Assembly (NCBI GenBank): GCA_964544155.1
Contig: CAZJAH010000025.1
Location: forward strand, 1-41,874
Source: CAZJAH01 sp964544155
Lineage (GTDB): Bacteria > Bacteroidota > Ignavibacteria > Kapaibacteriales > UBA2268
Direction: 5' to 3'
Length of the DNA stretch: 41,874 nt
A program made the translations under genes and the position numbers. Shown piece by piece: positions 1 to 8,174 of the stretch. Under the pieces are notes generated by a model that saw only the letters and a list, made by a program, of their open reading frames with translations, was not told where the DNA came from and made no database searches. How positions within the stretch are numbered: the first letter of the stretch is position 1; every line of letters starts with the position of its first letter.

Positions 1-46
1 CCCACCGGTCATATAATTTTATAAACTCTTCTTTATTTATTTCCAT
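1..46 (-). CDS. Start of an unidentified gene, cut by the window edge
   Basis: An ATG on the minus strand at 46 opens a reading frame that runs off the window after 15 codons. The visible peptide begins MEINKEEFIKLYDRW. An AAAGG sequence lies just upstream and could be a ribosome binding site. The fragment is too short to identify. The F-x-x-L-Y-D-R-W pattern resembles the start of some ECF sigma factors, but this is only a guess. The 100 bases upstream (47-148) contain no gene I can support. Confidence 0.35.
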   Translation of the reverse strand, partial: MEINKEEFIKLYDRW

Positions 47-148
47 GAGCCTTTAAAAGATAGTGAATGATGCTATCATGACGCTATTTGGAGTGAACTT
101 ATTATTTAGGTGTACCAGTTCAAAAACGTTAAGAAAAAACGTTTAGCC

Positions 149-189
149 TAAAATAAAAGCCCTTGCAAGTTATTGGCCTGCAAGGGCTT
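149..189 (-). terminator. Rho-independent terminator of tRNA-Ser
   Basis: An 11-bp perfect stem (AAGCCCTTGCA at 157-167 with TGCAAGGGCTT at 179-189) lies just 3' of the tRNA on the minus strand. In minus-strand sense it is followed by a T-rich run (TTTTATTTT). Confidence 0.75.
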
Positions 190-204
190 AGTGCTTCTAC
201 CATG

Positions 205-292
205 CGGAGGGGGTGGGATTCGAACCCACGGTACGCTTAAAGCGCACAACGGTTTTCGAGACCGCCCCGTTCAACCACTCCGGCACCCCTCC
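205..292 (-). tRNA. tRNA-Ser(CGA)
   Basis: An 88-nt class II tRNA on the minus strand. The acceptor strands GGAGGGG and CCCCTCC pair. The anticodon arm is GCGGU-CUCGAAA-ACCGU, which places CGA at positions 34-36 and so reads the UCG codon. A long variable arm and the T arm GTGGG-TTCGAAT-CCCAC are clear, and the discriminator base is G, as expected for serine. The CCA end is not encoded (the genomic sequence continues CAT), so it must be added by CCA nucleotidyltransferase. Confidence 0.95.
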
Positions 293-324
293 GCATTTCC
301 TCTTTTTTCTAAAAGGATAGACGG

Positions 325-332
325 CAAATATA
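325..332 (-). promoter_or_regulatory. Candidate Bacteroidota-type -7 box for tRNA-Ser
   Basis: TATATTTG on the minus strand matches the TAnnTTTG -7 element exactly. It ends 32 bases before the tRNA 5' end. A TTTT lies 20 bases upstream, where TTTG would be expected. Motif match only. Confidence 0.45.
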
Positions 333-356
333 ATAATTTATAAGCTCTTTATAAAA

Positions 357-1397
357 TTATTCTTCGGATAGGCTGAAATAAAGGTTCAGGTAGCTTTCGT
401 AGCGTTCAGGATCTATTTTTCCCTCTTCAACGGCTTGCTTCACGGCGCATCCCGGTTCATGCGTGTGAGTGCAGGCAGTGAATTTGCATTCGGGGAAATA
501 CTTATCGAAATCGTGAAAATAAAGCGGGATGTCTTCAGGCTCAATGCCGAAAATTCCGAATTCCCGGATGCCCGGTGAATCGATTATTTCCCCCCCGGAA
601 GGCAGACTGAAAAGTTTAACGAAACTGGTGGTATGAATTCCTTTGCCAGTACGCTCGCTGATATCCTGTACGGCCTGAATTTCTTCACCTAAGATAAGGT
701 TTACAAGAGTGGATTTACCGACACCTGACGGCCCGGATATAAGCGTGACATCGTCTTTGAGGTAATTGCGGATTTCGTCTATCCCACGGTTTTCCAAGGC
801 GCTGATAAAAAATACTTCGGCTCCGAGTTCTTTATATACCTGTAGGTCTTCTTCAATTATCCGGAGGTCTGCAAGGTCGGTTTTGTTTATGCAAATTGCC
901 GGGCGCACTTCTCCAGCTTCAGCGGAGATAAGATAGCGGTCGATTAGCTTTTTGTTGTATACGGGATTAATTACTGACATGATTATCATTAACTTATCGA
1001 TGTTGGAGGCTATAACGTGTTCGCTTAAGCCTTTCCCGGGAGCTTTTCTGGATAATATTGTTTGCCTTTCTTCTACCTGTACGATGAATCCTGTCTCGAG
1101 GCCGGTTTCGCTGTCAATGATATTTTCTTTTATAAATTTTACATTATCGGCGACTGCTACAAGGGATGATTTTTTATGGGGCGAAATAATCGTTCCGCCG
1201 GCAAAGCATTCAATAAGTTTTTTATTACCTGATTCTTCATACTCGACCAGATAGAATTTGCCCAAAGCTCCTGTTACACGGCCGTTCATCGCGCCTTTGG
1301 GCGGTTTTCCTTTTTCTTTAATAAGAATTCTTTTGGGGGAGCGGCTTTGCCTAATCGGTGAGCTTTTCCTCAGTTTTTCATCATCGTAATCAGCCAT
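357..1397 (-). CDS. rsgA: Ribosome small subunit-dependent GTPase RsgA (YjeQ)
   Basis: RsgA is a circularly permuted GTPase that acts late in 30S subunit maturation. The 346-residue protein shows the permuted motif order: NKTD (171-174, G4) and ISAL (198-201, G5) come before GPSGVGKST (222-230, Walker A) and DSPG (273-276, G3). The C-terminal zinc site is C304, C309, H311 and C317 in the family pattern CxxxxCxHxxxxxC. An OB-fold region precedes the GTPase (about 38-110). The first 36 residues are basic and longer than in many relatives; an internal Met37 is an alternative start. The gene begins 4 bases after the stop of the upstream lipoprotein gene, so the two are probably translationally coupled. 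DSPG in place of the more usual DTPG is a conservative change. Confidence 0.96.
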   Translation of the reverse strand: MADYDDEKLRKSSPIRQSRSPKRILIKEKGKPPKGAMNGRVTGALGKFYLVEYEESGNKKLIECFAGGTIISPHKKSSLVAVADNVKFIKENIIDSETGLETGFIVQVEERQTILSRKAPGKGLSEHVIASNIDKLMIIMSVINPVYNKKLIDRYLISAEAGEVRPAICINKTDLADLRIIEEDLQVYKELGAEVFFISALENRGIDEIRNYLKDDVTLISGPSGVGKSTLVNLILGEEIQAVQDISERTGKGIHTTSFVKLFSLPSGGEIIDSPGIREFGIFGIEPEDIPLYFHDFDKYFPECKFTACTHTHEPGCAVKQAVEEGKIDPERYESYLNLYFSLSEE

Positions 1398-1401
1398 GAT
1401 A

Positions 1402-2112
1402 TTATTTGTTTTTTAAGGAGTAAGTAATAGAAATTGATGGTGCCGGAATGAAATGTGAAACATCGTCAAAATTGTTGTACTGGTATATCAGGGCCAGCTC
1501 AGCGTTGATACTAATATCCCGGGTCAGCGATATTGATATACCCGGTTGCGGCATAATCGAGTAGCCGTGCTGATATGCTTCTTCGCCTTTTTCATTAACA
1601 AACTTATCACTTATGTCATGAAAACCGTATATCAACGATAATGACATGTATGGCCTAAAAAAGTCACCGCCATTGTGCTTTCCGTGCATGCTGACAGCGA
1701 ATCCGTGGCCTTCTATATCAGCGCCGCCCATTACCATTCCGTAAGTACCGGATAGAAAAATTTCAGTATTTCCGCCGGAGGGCAGCCTGTAAAGAGAGCT
1801 GACTGAAGCGCCGCCCCGGTTCCAATTCTGATAACCGCTGATATCCATCCAGCCCTTAGTGTGCAGTGAAAAATTATCAGTGAACCCGTACCCGAGGAAG
1901 AGATACATGCCGGGGTCGGTCTTTTGCGGTTTATCTAATATATACTCGCCTGCAAATTCAGGCCTTGACTCAGGGAATAGGGCCATTCCGGCGCCTGCCT
2001 TATAATCATCTTTTTTAAGTGATTTATGCGCGAGATCGAACGATGGGCTGTACAGGTGCGAGCTTGTACATGACGCGATCAACAGCGCGATTAATAAGAA
2101 GATATATTTCAT
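1402..2112 (-). CDS. Predicted outer-membrane beta-barrel lipoprotein, function unknown
   Basis: I chose the ATG at 2112 because the longer frame opens only with a TTG at 2133. The 236-residue protein starts MKYIFLLIALLIASC, a lipoprotein signal peptide with lipobox I-A-S-C at residues 12-15. The rest alternates short hydrophobic and aromatic strands with polar turns (for example YLFLGYGFTDNFSLHTKG and PSISITYSLKNK at the end), the pattern of a small outer-membrane beta barrel. I do not recognise a named family. It is the first gene of a likely two-gene unit with rsgA, but nothing links the two functionally. An AT-rich stretch with a hairpin separates it from lpxD. Confidence 0.75.
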   Translation of the reverse strand: MKYIFLLIALLIASCTSSHLYSPSFDLAHKSLKKDDYKAGAGMALFPESRPEFAGEYILDKPQKTDPGMYLFLGYGFTDNFSLHTKGWMDISGYQNWNRGGASVSSLYRLPSGGNTEIFLSGTYGMVMGGADIEGHGFAVSMHGKHNGGDFFRPYMSLSLIYGFHDISDKFVNEKGEEAYQHGYSIMPQPGISISLTRDISINAELALIYQYNNFDDVSHFIPAPSISITYSLKNK

Positions 2113-2152
2113 TTTTAAAAAAATTATAAGCAATATATAATGATTATAAATT

Positions 2153-2194
2153 AATAAAAAAAACCGGAACCTTTCATATAAAAAAGCCCGGTTT
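2153..2194 (-). terminator. Probable terminator of the envelope operon (after lpxD)
   Basis: AAACCGG (2161-2167) pairs with CCGGTTT (2188-2194) around a 20-base loop. In minus-strand sense it is followed by a run of T (complement of 2153-2160). It sits about 40 bases after the lpxD stop. The loop is long for an intrinsic terminator. Confidence 0.55.
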
Positions 2195-2235
2195 TATTTT
2201 TTTAGAAATTCAAATATTTTGTGAAAAATTCTAAC

Positions 2236-3270
2236 CTATTGATCTTTATCCTTATCACGGCTGAGCTTATTAACCTGGTCGAAAAGTTCGGGTAATTGCC
2301 TTATGCAAGCTTCAATCCTGAATGCTTTACGATGTTCTTTGGCGGGAGAACCAAAGTAGATTCCCTTTTTATCAATGCCTTTTGATAATCCGGACTGAGC
2401 CATAATAATGACGTCATCGGCAACTTCGATATGGCCCGCGAGCCCTACCTGCCCTCCGAACCTGCAGCGCCTTCCAACAATTACGCTGCCTGAAACTCCT
2501 GCCTGAGCGGCCATTGCGGTATTTTCGCCGATCTTGCAGTTATGAGCAATATGAATGAGATTATCCAGCTTTACGCCTTTGCCGATAATAGTACTGCCCA
2601 TCATAGCGCGGTCTATTGTAGTATTGGCGCCGATTTCAACATCATCTTCGATTATAACATTGCCTATCTGCGGAATTTTTTCGTATGCTCCTGCGGATTT
2701 ATCTTCATAAAATCCGAAACCGTCAGCTCCTATTACAGCGCCTGAATGTATGACGCAGCCATTGCCTATCTCAGAATCCTGATAGCAGGTAACGTTGGCA
2801 TGGAGGTCGGTTCCTGAGCCGATAATCACATTATCGTATATAACGGTATTCGCTCCTATCCGGGTCTTTTCGCCTATCCGGGCATTTTTCCCGATAACGC
2901 ATCCGGGGCCTATATAAGCGCTTTCGGCGATGATAGCGCTGTCTTCGACTACAGCCTTTGGATGTATGCCGGGGGTAAATTCTCTTCTGCCGGCAACGTA
3001 TTTCAGGATTTTTAAAAATTCCCTGTATGGATCATCCGTAAAGATAAAGAGCTGTCCTGTATCAGGTTGTATATCCAGGCCTTCTTTAACTATTAGACAT
3101 GTCGGTTTTGATTCAGATAAGAATTTGATATATTTTTCATCACTGATAAAGCTGAGGGAGCCTTCTTTGGCTTTGTCAATCGGACTTAAACTGATAACAG
3201 GCCCTTCATTACTTCCGACAGGCCTGCCATCAACAATTTTGGTTATTTCTTCACAATTTTTAAAAATCAT
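2236..3270 (-). CDS. lpxD: UDP-3-O-(3-hydroxyacyl)glucosamine N-acyltransferase LpxD
   Basis: LpxD adds the amide-linked hydroxyacyl chain in the third step of lipid A synthesis, using acyl-ACP, in the cytoplasm. The 344-residue length fits the family. Residues 1-100 form the uridine-binding N-terminal domain. Residues about 103-310 are hexapeptide repeats of the left-handed beta helix (IGPGCVIG, IGKNARIG, IGANTVI). The catalytic histidine is H243 in the motif IAHN (241-244). The C-terminal helix ends in a charged DKDKDQ. It is the last gene of the uppS-bamA-skp-skp-lpxD run, 24 bases after the second skp gene. lpxC, fabZ and lpxA, which often follow lpxD in related genomes, are not here. Confidence 0.96.
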   Translation of the reverse strand: MIFKNCEEITKIVDGRPVGSNEGPVISLSPIDKAKEGSLSFISDEKYIKFLSESKPTCLIVKEGLDIQPDTGQLFIFTDDPYREFLKILKYVAGRREFTPGIHPKAVVEDSAIIAESAYIGPGCVIGKNARIGEKTRIGANTVIYDNVIIGSGTDLHANVTCYQDSEIGNGCVIHSGAVIGADGFGFYEDKSAGAYEKIPQIGNVIIEDDVEIGANTTIDRAMMGSTIIGKGVKLDNLIHIAHNCKIGENTAMAAQAGVSGSVIVGRRCRFGGQVGLAGHIEVADDVIIMAQSGLSKGIDKKGIYFGSPAKEHRKAFRIEACIRQLPELFDQVNKLSRDKDKDQ

Positions 3271-3294
3271 TTTGCATGCAGAATTATTTAAAAA

Positions 3295-4074
3295 TTATTT
3301 ATTTGGGGGCTTAATATCTATTTCACCTCTGTTTTCTTCACGGGGTTCTTCTTCCTCTTCGGGTTCACCCTGTTCTTCAGGTTCTGTTTCGCCCTGCTCT
3401 TCTTCGAAATTTCTGTATCTGTTGATACGGCTTTCTCTGCTATTATCATCTCTGGATCTTTTGACTCTTCTCGGCCTTTTAGATTCTCTTCTCTGATTTC
3501 TCGGATCATTTGCGATCTTTTTCTCTAGATCTTTTTCGAGCTCTTCAACATCTACCCCGAGTTTTTTTAATATTTTAACAGTCAGATCATACTTAAAGTT
3601 CACATATGAAAGAGGCTGTGAGCTTTGATCCCAGATAATGTCGTATCCCTGGTCGGAGGATACGTTCTGCACTGCTGCGAATATTTTTTCTTCTACCGGC
3701 CCCATGATATCATTCACGATTTCATCGTATTCGCCGCCGGTCTCAAATTTTTCTCTGGCATAAGTTCTTCTTTCCGTTTGAAGATTCTGCAATAGAGTTT
3801 CCTTATCCCTTTTTTCCTGATCGCTCCAGATGAGCCTTTTCTTCTGGATCTCTAATTCAAGGTCGTCGATTCTCTTTTGCATGCCTTCGAGTTCGCGTTT
3901 CCATTCTTCGACTATAGACTGTACCCTTTGCTCAGCAGCCTGGGCTTCGGGGAATTTATCTCTTATCGTTTCCGATGAAATGAACCCGACTTTCTGCGCG
4001 TCCGCTTCATTAAATGAAATAAACAATAAAACAGCGGCCAGGGTTAAAAACAATTTATTTTTATTAAATATCAT
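3295..4074 (-). CDS. OmpH/Skp-family periplasmic chaperone with a long charged tail
   Basis: This is a Skp-type chaperone that would hold unfolded outer-membrane proteins in the periplasm and pass them to BamA. The 259-residue protein has a signal peptide (about 1-26, ending ADA-Q). The family start VGFISSETI (29-37) follows, then a long coiled coil (about 42-110) and the closing beta segment YDIIWDQSS (134-142). Beyond residue 185 it carries an extension that typical Skp proteins lack: an arginine-rich block (about 191-222) followed by a glutamate-rich block (about 223-250). It follows the other skp gene after 42 bases, and its ribosome binding site AGAGG lies inside a small inverted repeat. 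The Skp assignment is firm; the role of the tail is unknown. Confidence 0.9.
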   Translation of the reverse strand: MIFNKNKLFLTLAAVLLFISFNEADAQKVGFISSETIRDKFPEAQAAEQRVQSIVEEWKRELEGMQKRIDDLELEIQKKRLIWSDQEKRDKETLLQNLQTERRTYAREKFETGGEYDEIVNDIMGPVEEKIFAAVQNVSSDQGYDIIWDQSSQPLSYVNFKYDLTVKILKKLGVDVEELEKDLEKKIANDPRNQRRESKRPRRVKRSRDDNSRESRINRYRNFEEEQGETEPEEQGEPEEEEEPREENRGEIDIKPPNK

Positions 4075-4084
4075 TGATCAAATT

Positions 4085-4106
4085 ACCTCTCGAATAATTT
4101 AGAGGT
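4085..4106 (-). promoter_or_regulatory. Inverted repeat covering the ribosome binding site of the second skp gene
   Basis: ACCTCT (4085-4090) and AGAGGT (4101-4106) form a perfect 6-bp stem with a 10-base loop in the 42-base gap between the skp genes. In minus-strand sense the 3' arm is AGAGGT, placed 10 bases before the ATG at 4074, so it is also the only plausible Shine-Dalgarno sequence. Pairing would hide it. The pairing is seen in sequence; a regulatory role is inferred. Confidence 0.45.
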
Positions 4107-4116
4107 TATATAAAAA

Positions 4117-4653
4117 TTACTCTCCTCGTTTCAAAAAGTCCATAACTTTATATGTAATTTCAAGTTTGGGGTCGTTGAATAAAACAGTTCCGCTGCCTTT
4201 ATCCAGTACTAAAGTAAGTGCTTCTTCTTTTGCTACTTTATCAATTGCCGATTTCACTTTCTCGCGTATTGGTTTTAATAATTCAGCCTGCAGGCGGTTT
4301 AACTCTCCCTGAGGGCCGAATTTTTCCTGCTGATACTGCTGAAGCTGCATCTGCATGGCTGTCAGTTCTTCTTCTTCTTGTTCTCTGTTAGCTTCCTGCA
4401 TCATACCTTTTTGCTTCTGATACTGTTGGTATCTTGTCTGCAGGTCCTGCTGCATTTTCACAAGAGTATCCTGATATTGTGTCCCGATCTCTTCAACCTG
4501 CTTTTCTGCTTCCTGCCATTCGGGCAGATCCTTCACAATTATTTCGACATCTACGATTCCCATCTTAATGGTGCTGGACTGCGCGTAAGCATTATTTGTT
4601 ATAATACCGGCTGTTAAGATCATTGCTATGAATAAAATTAGCGAATTTCTCAT
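4117..4653 (-). CDS. OmpH/Skp-family periplasmic chaperone
   Basis: This is a Skp-type outer-membrane protein chaperone. I chose the ATG at 4653: GGAGAA lies at a good distance upstream and a signal peptide starts immediately (MRNSLILFIAMILTAGI, cleavage after AYA at about residue 25). The longer frame opens with a TTG at 4689. The mature protein has the family start IKMGIVDVEIIV and a glutamine-rich coiled coil (about 50-120, QTRYQQYQKQ, MQMQLQQYQQEKFG). It closes with the strand ALTLVLDKGSGTVLF. At 178 residues it has the usual family length, unlike its longer neighbour downstream. It lies between bamA and the second skp gene, the standard arrangement in this group of bacteria. Confidence 0.92.
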   Translation of the reverse strand: MRNSLILFIAMILTAGIITNNAYAQSSTIKMGIVDVEIIVKDLPEWQEAEKQVEEIGTQYQDTLVKMQQDLQTRYQQYQKQKGMMQEANREQEEEELTAMQMQLQQYQQEKFGPQGELNRLQAELLKPIREKVKSAIDKVAKEEALTLVLDKGSGTVLFNDPKLEITYKVMDFLKRGE

Positions 4654-4747
4654 AATAAATGTTCTCCGATTAAAATTTAATTTTCTCAAAAATAATGAAA
4701 TTCCTTATTATACTATGGTACAGTTGAATTTTTTTGGTCAAAAATAA

Positions 4748-7147
4748 TTATTGCCCCAGATGGAATAAGAATCTCCATCCCGAAACATTTTCTCCCGTAC
4801 CGACTGCGGGGTCGAATCCGTATCCGTAACTGAAGCCTATCACTCCTATTGGCTGCACCATAAGCTGAATACCTAAGCCCGCTGCTCTTTTTAAGTTAAA
4901 CGGGTCGGTACTTTCGAGATTTTCCCAAACATTTCCCGCTTCGGCAAATCCATACACATAAATAGGCATGGGATCAAGCGACAGCGCAAACCTCAGTTCT
5001 GCTACATATTTTGCAAGGACCCGGTTGCCGGATTCATTACCGATGGACTGATCGGGGTATCCCCTTAATGGTGTGACGCCAAAACCGCTTAATCCGTTAC
5101 CGCCCATTCTGTATAATTCAATTGGAGCAATTGTAGTATCGGTTTCAATACCGGCTATATAGCCCATTCGGGAATTCAGCATAAGTACAAGCCTGTCCAT
5201 TCCGTCTATCTGCATAATGGGATTATAAATTTCGAAATTGATCTCATTTTTCAGAAAGTCGGTGGAACCCATTCCGAGCGCACCCATCGCGAAATCGGTA
5301 GAAATACTAAACCTTGAACCGGTACTCGGGAAAAACATGTTGTTAAGGCTTATCCTTGAAAATTTCTGGACTATGGCGATCTCAGTTTGCCTGCCGGGCC
5401 TATACCAGCTTGAACGAGTATCCTCGCCGATATCGTTGATCTGAAAGCGCGTGCTCCAATCGCCGCGCCAATAATCGTCAGGCCAGCTAAACCTGCGTCC
5501 CAGATTTAACTGGAAACCGGTTCTTCTCTGATTAATACCTATATAATCGATCTTTGTGTCGTAAAGGTTAAAGCCCGCGCTAGTGGGTTCATCAAAAAGC
5601 CATGGTTCTGAAAATCCCAGCGAGAAAGTTCTGTAACGGCTTGCCTGGCCAAATTCCCAATTAAAATTAAATACCTGGCCGGCGCCGCCTTTTAATGGCT
5701 CGCTTATAGAAAAATTATTGAAAGTAAATCCAATGGCTCCTGTCAAACCAAAGCTGCCCGCAAATCCGATTGACGCATTGAAAGTATCGGTCGAACGTTC
5801 TTCCACATTATAGACAATATCTACAGAAGTATCATCCACCGGCTGCACTTCGGGTTTAAGCCCTTCGGGATTGAAATAATTCAATACTCCCAGAGCGCGT
5901 ATGCTTCTGATAATAGCAGATCTGTCGAAAAATTCACCCGGCCTGGTGTATAATTCTCTGCGTATCACCTTGTCCTTGGTTTTTGTATTGCCTTTGATTA
6001 TTATTTTGCGCATTTTGAAGCGGTCTTTTTCGTATATGTTGATAAGTATATCAACAGAATCATCAGCAACGCGGCTTTCTTCGGGAATGAAATTTGCCAT
6101 CAGGTAGCCGTTGTCAAGATAAAGCGATGATACGTCGGTCTGTTCTTCATTGCCGAGCAGGTTCTGCTGAAAGCGCTGAACATCGTATGGATCGCCTGGT
6201 TTAAAATCAAGCCGGTTTATCAGGCTGTTATTGGTGTATACCGTGTTACCGTCGAAATCGATATTTCTTATGTATATTCTTTGGCCTTCTTCTACAGTAA
6301 TATTAAGATATACCGCCTCTTCATCTTCATCATAGATAATTGAGTCTTTAACTACACGGGCGTCAATAAATCCGTTAGATTTATAAAAAGTGATAAGATG
6401 TTTTTTATCGGCTTGATAATCTTCCCGGTTGAATTTGGATGACTTCCAGAATTGCCACCAGGATTTTGTGGATGTTTCCTCGAATGAGCCGGCAAGATCA
6501 TCATCGGAGAAATTTTCATTTCCTTCGAATTCAATTCTTTCTACATGAAATTCCACGCCTTCTTCTACATAAATATTCATTGTACGATAAGCGGAAGTAT
6601 CGGTATCATCGAGGTCTATTTCCACTTTAGCGAAAGCAAGTCCTTCTTCGGAATACAATTTTTGAATAGATTTTTTAGCGGTATAAACATCATAGTTTGA
6701 GATTATGTCTCCTCGTGTCTTACCAGTGGCTTCCCTTATTTCATCAGAATTAAGTTCTTCATTGTTTTCAATTTCGATATTGCTTAAACGTGGAAATTCT
6801 TCAACTCTGATAATTAGAAATAGCCCTACCTGCGTTACTCTGTCGACAATTATCTCAACATCGGAGAATTGCCTTCTGTTCCATAAATTTCGAACAGCTT
6901 CCTGAAGTTTGGTATCACCTTTAGCGTTAATTTGCTCACCGACCCGCAGCCCGCTAAGGCTAATAATAGTTTCTGAATCTGAATAATCATTTCCCTCTAC
7001 TGAGATCCCTGCGATGGTATAAGTTTCCTCCCTGCCGCCGGGGCTTCCCGTGGGGAGCTGAGCTGCTGCCTGCTCCAAAGTTAAACTCGCAGCTGATAGT
7101 ATCACAAACAAATATATTAATACCGGTTTAAGGCTTTTTAAATGCAT
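4748..7147 (-). CDS. bamA: Outer membrane protein assembly factor BamA
   Basis: BamA is the core of the BAM complex, which folds beta-barrel proteins into the outer membrane. I chose the ATG at 7147 because AAGG lies 6 bases upstream and a signal peptide follows (MHLKSLKPVLIYLFVILSAA, cleavage near AAAQ). An in-frame ATG at 7177 is also possible. The resulting 799-residue protein has five POTRA repeats in its first half (for example ISVEGNDYSDSETI, IEFEGNENFSDDDL, IIIKGNTKTKDKVI). A C-terminal 16-strand surface-antigen barrel follows, with the conserved loop-6 motif LRGYPDQSIG. The protein ends FLFHLGQ, without the terminal phenylalanine common in barrels. The start overlaps the 3' end of uppS by 20 bases, and two skp genes follow. 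Confidence 0.96.
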   Translation of the reverse strand: MHLKSLKPVLIYLFVILSAASLTLEQAAAQLPTGSPGGREETYTIAGISVEGNDYSDSETIISLSGLRVGEQINAKGDTKLQEAVRNLWNRRQFSDVEIIVDRVTQVGLFLIIRVEEFPRLSNIEIENNEELNSDEIREATGKTRGDIISNYDVYTAKKSIQKLYSEEGLAFAKVEIDLDDTDTSAYRTMNIYVEEGVEFHVERIEFEGNENFSDDDLAGSFEETSTKSWWQFWKSSKFNREDYQADKKHLITFYKSNGFIDARVVKDSIIYDEDEEAVYLNITVEEGQRIYIRNIDFDGNTVYTNNSLINRLDFKPGDPYDVQRFQQNLLGNEEQTDVSSLYLDNGYLMANFIPEESRVADDSVDILINIYEKDRFKMRKIIIKGNTKTKDKVIRRELYTRPGEFFDRSAIIRSIRALGVLNYFNPEGLKPEVQPVDDTSVDIVYNVEERSTDTFNASIGFAGSFGLTGAIGFTFNNFSISEPLKGGAGQVFNFNWEFGQASRYRTFSLGFSEPWLFDEPTSAGFNLYDTKIDYIGINQRRTGFQLNLGRRFSWPDDYWRGDWSTRFQINDIGEDTRSSWYRPGRQTEIAIVQKFSRISLNNMFFPSTGSRFSISTDFAMGALGMGSTDFLKNEINFEIYNPIMQIDGMDRLVLMLNSRMGYIAGIETDTTIAPIELYRMGGNGLSGFGVTPLRGYPDQSIGNESGNRVLAKYVAELRFALSLDPMPIYVYGFAEAGNVWENLESTDPFNLKRAAGLGIQLMVQPIGVIGFSYGYGFDPAVGTGENVSGWRFLFHLGQ

Positions 7148-7961
7148 TAATAACCTTTTTAATGTATGATTCATCATGTTGTTGATTTTTGAGCTGAGAT
7201 GAAGTCTTTCCAAAACGTCTTTCTCTCCTGACATAATTTCTTAAAGCCTTGTACAGGTCGTTCCTTCTGAATTCCGGCCAATATTTATCGCTAATATAAA
7301 TCTCGCCGTAAGCCATTTCCCATAAAAGGAAATTGCTAAGACGCATTTCGCCGCTTGTTCTTATAAGATAATCCGGATCGGGCATATCGCTTGTCTGCAA
7401 ATATGAAGCAAAAAACTCTTCGGAAATATCTTCGGGTGAAACTTTTCCCCTTCTGACATCAAGCGCTATCATCTGAACAGCTCTCACAATGTCCCATCTG
7501 CCGCTGTAACTGAGCGCCAAATTAAGCACGAGGCCTGTATTTTCTTTAGTTTTTTCAATGGATTCATATAATACTTTCTGTACCATCTTTGGTAATGAAC
7601 TTACTTTGCCTATAGTCTGAAGTTTTACTCCATTTTTGTGCAGTTCATCGATTTCCTGCTTAAGATAAGTCTCCAGAATATCCATAAGGCCGCGGACTTC
7701 AGTTACAGGCCTTTTCCAGTTCTCAATCGAAAAAGCATATAAGGTAAGGTATTTGATACCAAGTTGAGAGCTTGCTTTAACTATATCTCTAACGCTTTCC
7801 ATGCCTTCTCTGTGGCCCGCGATCCTTATCTGCCCCTGCTCCTGCGCCCAGCGCCCGTTGCCGTCCATTATTACGGCAAGATGGCCGGGCATTTTGCCCA
7901 TTCCCTTTAGTTCTTCCTGTAATACCTTATCGTTTGTTTCTATATTATCGTTCCAACCCAC
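7128..7961 (-). CDS. uppS: Isoprenyl transferase (undecaprenyl diphosphate synthase) UppS
   Basis: UppS makes the C55 lipid carrier for peptidoglycan and O-antigen by adding isopentenyl units to farnesyl diphosphate. The 277-residue protein carries MDGNGRW (32-38; D33 is the catalytic, magnesium-binding aspartate). Further conserved blocks are AGHREG, LYAFSIENWKRP and RTSGEMRLSNFLLW followed by AYGE. The start is a GTG at 7961 preceded by AAGGAG ten bases upstream. After the usual end near RRFGK the protein has about 25 extra residues encoded over the 5' part of bamA. It is the first gene of the envelope operon and is divergent from the HU gene; the 213-base gap should hold both promoters. 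Confidence 0.95.
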   Translation of the reverse strand: MGWNDNIETNDKVLQEELKGMGKMPGHLAVIMDGNGRWAQEQGQIRIAGHREGMESVRDIVKASSQLGIKYLTLYAFSIENWKRPVTEVRGLMDILETYLKQEIDELHKNGVKLQTIGKVSSLPKMVQKVLYESIEKTKENTGLVLNLALSYSGRWDIVRAVQMIALDVRRGKVSPEDISEEFFASYLQTSDMPDPDYLIRTSGEMRLSNFLLWEMAYGEIYISDKYWPEFRRNDLYKALRNYVRRERRFGKTSSQLKNQQHDESYIKKVINAFKKP

Positions 7962-8086
7962 TACTAATTCTCTCCTTAATTTTACACTTCGTTTGTGTAA
8001 GAAATTACTAAATTACTTCATACCGCGCTAAAATTCAAAATTCATAATCATATAGCAGTAAAAAATTTACAAAAGAATTAGATTTT

Positions 8087-8116
8087 TTTGTTTTTCAAAA
8101 GTCTTTTGTAAATTTG
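8087..8116 (+). promoter_or_regulatory. Candidate Bacteroidota-type promoter for the HU gene
   Basis: TTTG (8087-8090) and TAAATTTG (8109-8116) are separated by 18 bases. This resembles the Bacteroidota promoter TTTG-N19..21-TAnnTTTG with a perfect -7 box and a slightly short spacer. The predicted transcription start is near 8123, giving a leader of about 50 bases. Confidence 0.5.
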
Positions 8117-8174
8117 CCAACTTGTTAACTCAGATTTAACAGAGATTGTTATATTAATTGAACTCGGAACAGCC

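Noticed and set aside
2113..2133. Longer lipoprotein start at a TTG
   Set aside because: The ATG at 2112 begins exactly at a standard lipoprotein signal. The same logic rejects TTG starts at 4689, 12680 and 14834.
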